NCBI GenBank assembly: GCA_023412635.1
Contig: JAEYNI010000236.1
Span: 1 to 5,381 of the forward strand
Length of the DNA: 5,381 nucleotides
From: Bacillota bacterium
Lineage (GTDB): Bacteria > Bacillota > Clostridia > Acetivibrionales > DSM-1351
Direction: 5' to 3'
The translations under genes were made by a program, and so were the position numbers. How positions within the stretch are numbered: position 1 is the first letter of the stretch; every line of letters starts with the position of its first letter. Under the pieces are notes generated by a model, which was given only the letters and a program-made list of their open reading frames with translations, did no database searches and was not told the DNA's origin. Shown piece by piece: positions 1-5,381 of the stretch.

Positions 1-1178
1 CTGCCGGAATAGGACAGAATATCATAAGTGTCAGTATTACCAAACTGGATAAACTTATGGACCTTGTAGGAGAAATGGTTATTTCGGAAGCAATGGTAAC
101 CCAAAATCCTGATTTGAAAGATCTCCAACTGGACAATTTCCATAAAGCCGCCAGTCAGTTGCATAAGATAACCAGTGACATACAGGACATGGTTATGTCA
201 ATCAGAATGGTTCCTTTAGCTATGACATTTCAGAAGATGTTCAGAATTGTCAGGGACATGAGTAAGAAATTGAGCAAGGAGGTAAAATTAGAACTTATAG
301 GGGAAGAAACTGAAGTTGATAAGAATATTATCGAACACATATCCGACCCTTTGATGCATCTGGTAAGAAACTCAATTGATCATGGCATTGAAACTGCCGA
401 TGTCAGGAAAGCAGGAGGTAAACCGCCCGCAGGAACAGTGACACTGGAGGCGAAAAATTCCGGAAGTGATGTGGTAATTCTTGTAAGAGATGACGGAAGA
501 GGCCTTAACAAAAACAACATTATAAAGAAAGCCGAGGAAAACGGCTTGTTGCCAAGACCAGCAGCTGATATGACCGATAGGGAAATATATAACCTTATTT
601 TTATGCCGGGTTTTTCTACAAAGGAGAATGTCACCGAATTCAGCGGTAGAGGTGTTGGTATGGATGTTGTTGTGCGTAATATAGAATCTGTTGGAGGATC
701 AGTCTCTGTAGATAGTGAAGTGGGAAAAGGCTCTGTTATTACCCTCAAAATACCTCTGACATTAGCAATCATTGACGGTATGAATATTCAGGTAGGCAAT
801 TCCCGGTATACTATACCAACAAAGGCCATAAAGGAATCTTTCAGACCAAACTCAAAGGATCTTATAAAGGATCCTGACGGAAATGAAATGATTATGGTCA
901 GAGGCAAATGCTATCCGATTCTCAGGCTTCATAATTTATACAAGGTTAACACCGATATTACCGAATTCACTGATGGAATTCTTATAATGGTTGAGCATGA
1001 AAACAAAACCCTTTGTATTTTTGCTGATGAATTGCTTGGCCAGCAACAGGTGGTAGTCAAGGCATTGCCCCAATACATAAAAACAAAACGTAAGGTCAAG
1101 GGACTCACCGGTTGCACATTGCTGGGTGACGGCAGTATAAGCCTTATTCTGGATATCGGAGGGCTGATAAATATATAG
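1..1178 (+). CDS. cheA: Chemotaxis histidine kinase CheA, C-terminal part (5' end outside window)
   Basis: CheA autophosphorylates from ATP under receptor control and donates phosphate to CheY and CheB at the membrane-associated receptor array. The frame is open from base 3, so the ATG at base 57 is internal: the preceding codons read ISVSITKLDKLM, the start of the P3 dimerisation domain. Numbering from base 3 (391 residues), P3 covers about 7-95 and contains SIRMVPL. The P4 GHKL ATPase domain covers about 100-250, with an N box (HLVRNSIDHG, 119-128), a G1 box (DDGRG, 163-167), an F box (MPGFST, 201-206) and a G2 box (GRGVGMD, 215-221). The P5 CheW-like domain runs from about 251 to the end, including GCTLLGDGSISLILD (370-384). 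All ATP-binding motifs look intact. The P1 phosphotransfer histidine domain and P2 lie upstream and cannot be judged. The stop at 1176-1178 is 33 bases before cheW, as expected within an operon. Confidence 0.97.
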   Translation, partial: AGIGQNIISVSITKLDKLMDLVGEMVISEAMVTQNPDLKDLQLDNFHKAASQLHKITSDIQDMVMSIRMVPLAMTFQKMFRIVRDMSKKLSKEVKLELIGEETEVDKNIIEHISDPLMHLVRNSIDHGIETADVRKAGGKPPAGTVTLEAKNSGSDVVILVRDDGRGLNKNNIIKKAEENGLLPRPAADMTDREIYNLIFMPGFSTKENVTEFSGRGVGMDVVVRNIESVGGSVSVDSEVGKGSVITLKIPLTLAIIDGMNIQVGNSRYTIPTKAIKESFRPNSKDLIKDPDGNEMIMVRGKCYPILRLHNLYKVNTDITEFTDGILIMVEHENKTLCIFADELLGQQQVVVKALPQYIKTKRKVKGLTGCTLLGDGSISLILDIGGLINI

Positions 1179-1197
1179 AGATATATAATTTTACCTG

Positions 1198-1204
1198 AAA
1201 GGAG
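1198..1204 (+). promoter_or_regulatory. Ribosome binding site of cheW
   Basis: AAAGGAG lies 7 bases before the ATG at 1212. It fixes the longer start of cheW, including the N-terminal extension. The alternative in-frame ATG at 1251 has only a poor A-rich stretch ahead of it. Confidence 0.85.
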
Positions 1205-1211
1205 AAGTTGT

Positions 1212-1718
1212 ATGACTGAGATGCTAGAACAAGAATTAACTGAAAAAGAAATGCTGGAACAGGAGGAAGATACCCAGAAGGGCAGATTTCTCACCTTCAA
1301 TCTTGATAGGGAAGTCTATGGGATTGAAATCACTCATGTAACCGAAATAATTGGCATTCAACCCATTACCGAGGTGCCTGAGCTCCCTGATTATGTAAGG
1401 GGGATAATTAATCTGAGGGGTAAGATAATTCCGGTTATGGATGTAAGGCTCAGGTTCAGAAAAAGCTTCAGAGACTATAATGATAGAACCTGTGTAATTG
1501 TAATAGATATAAACGATTTATCCATTGGCTTGATTGTGGACAGTGTATCTGAGGTTATAACCATACCGGATACCGAAATTGTAGCTCCGCCTGAAGTAAC
1601 CAAGGGCGGAAACAGGTATGTGAAGGGGATAGGCAAGGTTCACGGAGAAGTTAAGCTGCTGCTGGACTGTAATAAACTCTTAAATGATGAGGATACCGAT
1701 AATCTTTTAAATATCTAG
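1212..1718 (+). CDS. cheW: Chemotaxis coupling protein CheW
   Basis: CheW is the soluble adaptor that links receptor tips to the P5 domain of CheA in the signalling array. The protein has 168 residues, close to the usual 150-170. A single CheW-like domain spans about residues 24-160. It opens with RFLTFNLDREVYGIEI, carries the family hallmark PITEVPELPDYVRGIINLRG (51-70) followed by KIIPVMDVRLRF, and has the second-barrel segment IGLIVDSVSEVI (105-116). Residues 1-22 form an acidic extension with a duplicated EMLEQE. There is no receiver domain, so it is CheW and not CheV. The ATG is chosen because AAAGGAG lies 7 bases upstream. The gene sits 33 bases after cheA and 12 bases before the MCP gene, so it is almost certainly cotranscribed with both and serves this kinase-receptor pair. 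Confidence 0.97.
   Translation: MTEMLEQELTEKEMLEQEEDTQKGRFLTFNLDREVYGIEITHVTEIIGIQPITEVPELPDYVRGIINLRGKIIPVMDVRLRFRKSFRDYNDRTCVIVIDINDLSIGLIVDSVSEVITIPDTEIVAPPEVTKGGNRYVKGIGKVHGEVKLLLDCNKLLNDEDTDNLLNI
1218..1265 (+). repeat. Tandem-like hexapeptide duplication (EMLEQE) at the CheW N-terminus
   Basis: Codons for EMLEQE occur at 1218-1235 and again at 1248-1265, 30 bases apart. The two 18-base copies differ at four places, all third codon positions and all synonymous. The stretch between them encodes LTEK. The result is a short acidic, probably helical extension ahead of the CheW fold. Confidence 0.75.
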
Positions 1719-1723
1719 GGGGG
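1717..1723 (+). promoter_or_regulatory. Ribosome binding site of the MCP gene, overlapping the cheW stop
   Basis: AGGGGGG begins inside the cheW stop codon TAG (1716-1718) and ends 7 bases before the ATG at 1731. The overlap suggests close translational linkage between cheW and the receptor gene. Confidence 0.8.
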
Positions 1724-1730
1724 ATTTTAT

Positions 1731-3458
1731 ATGAAATGGTTCATAAATTTAAAGATAAGAGTAAAGTTAATTATTTGTTTTATTATTCTTGCAATATTTA
1801 CAGGTATAGTCGGCTTTATGGGTATCACCAATATGGACACACTCAATACCCGTGGTGACGAAATGTACAATGATAACTTTATTCCTGCAACCAGCCTTGC
1901 CAAGATACAGAGAGGGGTTCTTCTAATCAGGTCTAATTATTTTCTTATGGTATATGAGAGGGATACTTCAAAGCTTCAGGACAGATATGACGAAATAAAT
2001 TCTTTGTCAGATGAAACTAACAAAATTATATCCGAATATGAAAAAACTATTGGAAATGATAAAACCGACAGGGAGCTGTTCGAAAGGCTAAAGACCAACC
2101 TTAATACATATAGAGATATTCGAACGGAACATCTTGAAATGATCAAGGCAGGTAAGTATGATGAATCCATTTCACGTATGCCCGAATTTACCAATGCCAG
2201 AGTAAAAGTAGAGGATTGTATTAATGAACTAATAGCATACAATGAGGAAAAGGCACTGAGCAAATCAGCTCAAAACACTATTGATTATGAAAACCAATCG
2301 CTACTTATGATTGGTATAATCGTAGCGGTTATTCTCCTCTCAATTGGATTAGGTGTATTAATGGCCGGAATAATCAGCAGACCTCTTAATAAGCTGGTTC
2401 TTTCAGCAAATCAGATAGCAGACGGAAACCTTGACGTTTCTGTAGACATCTCGTCAAAAGATGAAATCGGAAATTTAGCCAAAGCCTTTTCAAGAATGAC
2501 AGACAATCTTAATGATGTTATGTCAAATATTAATATGGCATCTGAACAGGTAGCTTCGGGAGCCAGACAGGTTTCAGATTCCAGTATGGCTTTATCGCAA
2601 GGGGCTACTGAGCAGGCAAGTTCGGTTGAGGAACTTACCGCCTCCCTTGAAGAAATTGCATCTCAGACCAGGCTTAATGCTGATAATGCAAGTCAGGCTA
2701 ATTCTCTTGCTGTTACAGCCAAGGGTAATGCTACTCAGGGAAATGATCAAATGAAAGAAATGCTCAATGCAATGGAGGAAATCAATGAATCCTCCAGCAA
2801 TATTTCAAAAATAATCAAGGTTATAGATGATATAGCTTTTCAAACCAATATTCTTGCACTTAACGCGGCGGTGGAAGCAGCCAGGGCAGGACAGCACGGA
2901 AAAGGCTTTGCAGTTGTGGCCGAAGAAGTCCGTAACCTTGCAGCAAGATCAGCTAATGCGGCCAAAGAAACTACCGACATGATAGAAGGCTCTATCAAGA
3001 AGGTTGAAGGTGGTACAAAAATTGCAAACCAGACTGCCGAGGCACTTAATAAAATAGTTGAGGATGTAACAAAGGTAGCCAACCTTGTAAGCAGTATAGC
3101 TATTGCTTCAAATGAGCAAGCCTCGGGAATAGCACAAGTTAATCAAGGCATCATGCAGGTATCCGAGGTGGTTCAGACCAACTCTGCTACTTCTGAAGAA
3201 AGTGCTGCTGCCAGTGAGGAACTTTCAAGTCAGGCAGAATTACTTAAGGAACAGGTAGCAAGGTTTAAATTGAGAAAAGTCCAGAATGTTATTCAGAACT
3301 ACAGGGGTATGGATGAATTAAATCCCAGCATAATAAAAATGTTGGATCAGATGAATACACGAAAAGGTACTGCCTCAGTAAGTGAAGTGAATAAGGGGAG
3401 TTCCGTCCCCTCCTCAAAAAAGATAATTCTCAGTGATAAGGAATTCGGAAAGTATTGA
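1731..3458 (+). CDS. Methyl-accepting chemotaxis protein (transmembrane receptor)
   Basis: This is an inner-membrane chemoreceptor that senses an extracytoplasmic signal and controls CheA through CheW; the ligand cannot be told from sequence. It has 575 residues. A short basic N-terminus (MKWFINLKIRVK) is followed by TM1 at about 12-32. The extracellular region, about 33-188, is helical and resembles the four-helix-bundle MCP sensor family (MYNDNFIPATSLAKIQRG, then IRSNYFLMVYERD). TM2 lies at about 190-215 and HAMP at about 216-268 (RPLNKLV, DEIGNLAKAFSRM). The cytoplasmic coiled-coil hairpin spans about 269-512, with its conserved tip region around DDIAFQTNILALNAAVEAAR (366-385) and GQHGKGFAVVAEEVRNLA. 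Consensus methylation pairs are E300-E301 and E489-E490, each flanked by small residues. The last 60 or so residues form a low-complexity polar tail without a docking pentapeptide. It is the only receptor in view and probably the cognate sensor of this operon. Confidence 0.95.
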   Translation: MKWFINLKIRVKLIICFIILAIFTGIVGFMGITNMDTLNTRGDEMYNDNFIPATSLAKIQRGVLLIRSNYFLMVYERDTSKLQDRYDEINSLSDETNKIISEYEKTIGNDKTDRELFERLKTNLNTYRDIRTEHLEMIKAGKYDESISRMPEFTNARVKVEDCINELIAYNEEKALSKSAQNTIDYENQSLLMIGIIVAVILLSIGLGVLMAGIISRPLNKLVLSANQIADGNLDVSVDISSKDEIGNLAKAFSRMTDNLNDVMSNINMASEQVASGARQVSDSSMALSQGATEQASSVEELTASLEEIASQTRLNADNASQANSLAVTAKGNATQGNDQMKEMLNAMEEINESSSNISKIIKVIDDIAFQTNILALNAAVEAARAGQHGKGFAVVAEEVRNLAARSANAAKETTDMIEGSIKKVEGGTKIANQTAEALNKIVEDVTKVANLVSSIAIASNEQASGIAQVNQGIMQVSEVVQTNSATSEESAAASEELSSQAELLKEQVARFKLRKVQNVIQNYRGMDELNPSIIKMLDQMNTRKGTASVSEVNKGSSVPSSKKIILSDKEFGKY

Positions 3459-3494
3459 GTTAAAAAAGCACTGATAGGATATACCTGGAAAAAC

Positions 3495-3527
3495 TCTGGG
3501 AGTGGTGTAATCTGAACCGCTCCCAGA
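3495..3527 (+). terminator. Terminator-like hairpin between mcp and cheR
   Basis: A 12-base-pair stem (3495-3506 with 3516-3527) contains one G-T wobble and closes a 9-base loop; its core is CTGGGAGTGG facing CCGCTCCCAG. On the plus strand it is followed by TAATTATTT, which is T-rich but interrupted, so full intrinsic termination is uncertain. Read on the minus strand, the stem is followed by GTTTTTCC, a cleaner T run, although no minus-strand gene ends here. It may be a partial terminator lowering cheR-cheB expression relative to the receptor, or an RNA-stabilising end for the cheA-cheW-mcp message. Confidence 0.65.
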
Positions 3528-3557
3528 TAATTATTTCATTTGAAAATAAAACACAAT

Positions 3558-3562
3558 AGGAG
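3558..3562 (+). promoter_or_regulatory. Ribosome binding site that decides the cheR start
   Basis: AGGAG lies 10 bases before the TTG at 3573. The earlier in-frame TTG at 3540 has only A/T-rich sequence and the hairpin ahead of it and no purine-rich site. This supports starting cheR at 3573. Confidence 0.7.
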
Positions 3563-3572
3563 TGCGTTTTCT

Positions 3573-4388
3573 TTGGTAGAAATAACCAGAAAAGAATTCC
3601 AGCAGTTATCAGACTATATTAAGTCAAACTATGGAATCAGGCTTAAGGAAGAAAAGATGACACTGGTCTCGGGCAGACTTCATAATGTTCTACAGCAGGA
3701 GGGGTTCTCAAATTTCACAGAGTACTACCACCATCTAGTCTCGGACAAATCTGGTGATGCTGTAATTACTCTAGTTGACAGGATTACAACCAACCATACC
3801 TTTTTTATGAGGGAAGCAAGCCATTTCCACTATTTTAGAGATAAGGTACTACCCTATCTGTCGGGCACCGTCAAGGAAAAGGATCTCAGAATTTGGTGTG
3901 CTGCATGTTCAACTGGAGAAGAAGCTTATACTCTGGCAATGTTGATTGATGAATTTTTCGGTAAGTCAAAACTGTGGTGGGATACGAAAATACTAGCTAC
4001 AGATATATCTGAACAGGTATTGGAGACAGCTAAGAAGGGGATATACAACAATGAAAGAATAGCTCCTCTGCCCGCGAGCTGGAAATCAGCCTATTTTAGA
4101 ACTTATGATTATGAAAATTCAATTGTTATTGATAAAATAAAAAATGAAGTGATTTATAGAAAATTGAACCTTATGGATGATATATTTCCTTTCAAAAAAA
4201 AGCTACATACTATTTTCTGCCGTAATGTAATGATATATTTTGACAATGAAACAAAAACCAGATTGGTTGAGAAGCTATATAACCACCTGGAATACGGGGG
4301 ATACTTGTTTATTGGTCATTCCGAATCCTTAAACAGGGAAACAACAAATTTTAAGTACATATTACCGTCGGTTTACAGAAAAGAATGA
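3573..4388 (+). CDS. cheR: Chemotaxis protein methyltransferase CheR
   Basis: CheR transfers methyl groups from S-adenosylmethionine to glutamates of the receptor's cytoplasmic helices, the methylation arm of adaptation. With the TTG start at 3573 the product has 271 residues (family usually 260-290). It begins (M)VEITRKEFQQLSDYI, as CheR N-terminal helical domains normally do. A start at 3540 would add 11 residues with no ribosome site. Visible motifs are TTNHTFFMRE (72-81, with the arginine that matches the functional one of enterobacterial CheR), the SAM-binding WCAACSTGEE (108-117), LATDIS with an acidic SAM-ribose contact (D144), CRNVMIYF (216-223) and GGYLFIGHSESL (242-253). The small beta-subdomain, about 174-200, is short. 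The gene lies 114 bases after mcp, across a hairpin, and 14 bases before cheB, with which it is surely coupled. Confidence 0.95.
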   Translation: MVEITRKEFQQLSDYIKSNYGIRLKEEKMTLVSGRLHNVLQQEGFSNFTEYYHHLVSDKSGDAVITLVDRITTNHTFFMREASHFHYFRDKVLPYLSGTVKEKDLRIWCAACSTGEEAYTLAMLIDEFFGKSKLWWDTKILATDISEQVLETAKKGIYNNERIAPLPASWKSAYFRTYDYENSIVIDKIKNEVIYRKLNLMDDIFPFKKKLHTIFCRNVMIYFDNETKTRLVEKLYNHLEYGGYLFIGHSESLNRETTNFKYILPSVYRKE

Positions 4389-4395
4389 AGGGGTG
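4388..4395 (+). promoter_or_regulatory. Ribosome binding site of cheB
   Basis: AAGGGGTG starts at the last base of the cheR stop codon; its AAGGGG core ends 9 bases before the ATG at 4403. A second purine run, AGGGG at 4396-4400, is only 2 bases from the ATG, too near to be the main site. Confidence 0.65.
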
Positions 4396-4402
4396 AGGGG
4401 TT

Positions 4403-5381
4403 ATGACCGGCAGGAGAATCCGGGTATTGGTTGTTGATGACAGTATATTTTTCAGGGAAGTAATAGCAAGAGGTATTGAAACAGATCCTGCTATTGAAGT
4501 TGTTGCAAGAGCAACAGACCCTTTTGACGCGAGAGATAAAATACTTCAGTATGAACCGGATGTAATGACCTGTGATGTGGAAATGCCCAAAATGAACGGT
4601 ATCGAATTTATCAGAAGGCTGCTTCCGCAGCATGCTATACCTGTTATAGTAATAAGTACTGTAAGCTCGGCAGTATTTGATGCGATGAATGTTGGGGCTG
4701 TAGATTTCGTATCAAAACCAGAGATTCAATCGGAAAAAAGCATGGAAAAATTTATTTCGGATGTTATAGTAAAAATAAAAATTGCAGCAAATGCAAATAT
4801 AAGTGGAAGTAACCTTCCGGATATTGCTAATTATTCTTCGGGAAGAATTAACGAAAAAAAAATAATAGCCATTGGTGCATCGACAGGAGGTACGGAGGCA
4901 GTCTATAAAATGCTTAAATGCTTGCCGTCTGACATGCCTGGAATTCTTATAGTCCAGCATATTCCTCCGGTTTTTTCCAATATGTTTGCCCAAAGGCTGG
5001 ACAGTCAAACCAAGTTAGTCGTAAGAGAAGCACAGTCCGGTGATTGGCTGGAGCCGGGGAAGGTACTGATTGCCCCTGGAGACAAACATATGAAAATAAA
5101 AAAAATTGGAGATAAATACAAAGTTCAGACCTTTCATGGAGAAAAAGTAAACGGACACTGCCCATCAGTGGATGTTTTATTTGATTCTGTTGCAAAAGAA
5201 GCAGGCAGTACAGCTGTAGGAATCATACTTACGGGAATGGGCTATGATGGTGCCCGCGGACTTCTCACCATGAGACGAAAGGGAGCAAGGACTATTGGAC
5301 AGGATGAGCAATCCAGCGTAGTGTACGGAATGCCAAAGGTTGCCTTCGAAATCGGTGCAGTGGAAAGACAGACTTCCATAA
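4403..5381 (+). CDS. cheB: Chemotaxis response regulator / protein-glutamate methylesterase CheB (3' end outside window)
   Basis: CheB removes methyl groups from receptor glutamates and can deamidate glutamines; phosphorylation by CheA activates it. The frame is open without a stop from the ATG at 4403 to the window end, giving 326 residues. The family is usually about 345-360, so roughly 20-35 are missing. The N-terminal receiver domain (about 5-125) has the acidic pair D12-D13, phospho-acceptor D58 in TCDVEMPKMNG, S85/T86 and K105 in VSKP. A lysine- and asparagine-rich linker follows. The C-terminal esterase domain (from about 152) has the catalytic triad S160 (GASTGG), H186 (VQHIPP) and D282 (TGMGYDGA). 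Both activities therefore look intact. The segment after S85/T86 is about four residues shorter than I recall for E. coli and B. subtilis CheB. The gene follows cheR by 14 bases. Confidence 0.96.
   Translation, partial: MTGRRIRVLVVDDSIFFREVIARGIETDPAIEVVARATDPFDARDKILQYEPDVMTCDVEMPKMNGIEFIRRLLPQHAIPVIVISTVSSAVFDAMNVGAVDFVSKPEIQSEKSMEKFISDVIVKIKIAANANISGSNLPDIANYSSGRINEKKIIAIGASTGGTEAVYKMLKCLPSDMPGILIVQHIPPVFSNMFAQRLDSQTKLVVREAQSGDWLEPGKVLIAPGDKHMKIKKIGDKYKVQTFHGEKVNGHCPSVDVLFDSVAKEAGSTAVGIILTGMGYDGARGLLTMRRKGARTIGQDEQSSVVYGMPKVAFEIGAVERQTSI

Noticed and set aside
57..59. ATG at 57 as the cheA start
   Set aside because: The reading frame stays open to base 3 with conserved CheA dimerisation-domain residues upstream of it, so this ATG is internal.
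380..772. Minus-strand open frame of 130 codons inside cheA
   Set aside because: It lies wholly antisense to the conserved ATPase motifs of CheA, has a biased serine/threonine/proline composition typical of a shadow frame, and has no ribosome site or family motif that I recognise.
1170..1189. A/T palindrome ATATAT-AGAG-ATATAT around the cheA stop
   Set aside because: It is a weak all-A/T stem that would not form a stable terminator, and the sequence has simple composition.
3394..3411. Small perfect inverted repeat AGGGGA / TCCCCT near the end of the MCP gene
   Set aside because: The stem is only 6 base pairs, within coding sequence, with no T run directly after it. It is likely incidental.
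3455..3485. Possible promoter in the mcp-cheR gap (TTGAGT with a GATATA or TATACC box, or a sigma-28-like TAAA with GATAT)
   Set aside because: The boxes match the consensus poorly, and the sigma-28-like spacing is too short (about 11 bases), so a separate cheR promoter cannot be supported from sequence.
3410..3562. CTCCT at 3410-3414 could pair with the cheR AGGAG at 3558-3562
   Set aside because: Five base pairs over about 145 bases is easily a chance match, and nothing else supports an RNA switch.
4373..5195. Three minus-strand open frames (about 82-98 codons) across the 3' end of cheR and cheB
   Set aside because: They are antisense to the full-length CheB frame, which has an intact phospho-acceptor and catalytic triad; the antisense products show no recognisable domain.

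Overview
The window is a continuous plus-strand stretch of a bacterial chemotaxis signalling operon in the order cheA (5' part missing), cheW, mcp, cheR, cheB (3' end missing). The strong purine-rich ribosome sites (AAAGGAG, AGGGGGG, AGGAG, AAGGGG), the A/T-leaning third codon positions, a TTG start and the character of the proteins point to a Gram-positive, low-to-moderate GC Firmicute. My best guess is an anaerobic Clostridia relative (Ruminiclostridium-like), inferred from protein style and not from any search.

Layout: bases 1-1178 encode the C-terminal 391 residues of the CheA histidine kinase (dimerisation, ATP-binding and CheW-like domains; the phosphorylated-histidine domain lies upstream). 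Bases 1212-1718 encode the CheW coupling protein, which has a short acidic N-terminal extension built from a duplicated hexapeptide. Bases 1731-3458 encode a complete two-transmembrane methyl-accepting chemotaxis protein with a four-helix-bundle type sensor domain. Bases 3459-3572 are an intergenic gap holding a strong terminator-like hairpin. Bases 3573-4388 encode the CheR methyltransferase, for which I choose a TTG start 33 bases inside the longest open frame. Bases 4403-5381 encode the CheB methylesterase/response regulator, which is open to the window edge and lacks only its last few tens of residues.

Together the genes form a nearly complete receptor-kinase-adaptation module. The receptor binds or senses a signal outside the membrane. 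CheW couples it to CheA, and CheA autophosphorylates and passes phosphate to CheB and, presumably, to a CheY-type regulator not in this window. CheR adds methyl groups to receptor glutamates and CheB removes them, which resets sensitivity. No cheY, cheC, cheD or cheV is visible here. The MCP lacks a C-terminal CheR-docking pentapeptide, and CheR appears to lack the loop insertion tied to docking, so the two agree with each other.

I found no RNA gene, mobile element, CRISPR array or undescribed system. The points worth a second look are modest: the mcp-cheR hairpin, the cheR start, the CheW N-terminal duplication, the receptor length class, the MCP tail, and a shortened receiver segment in CheB.
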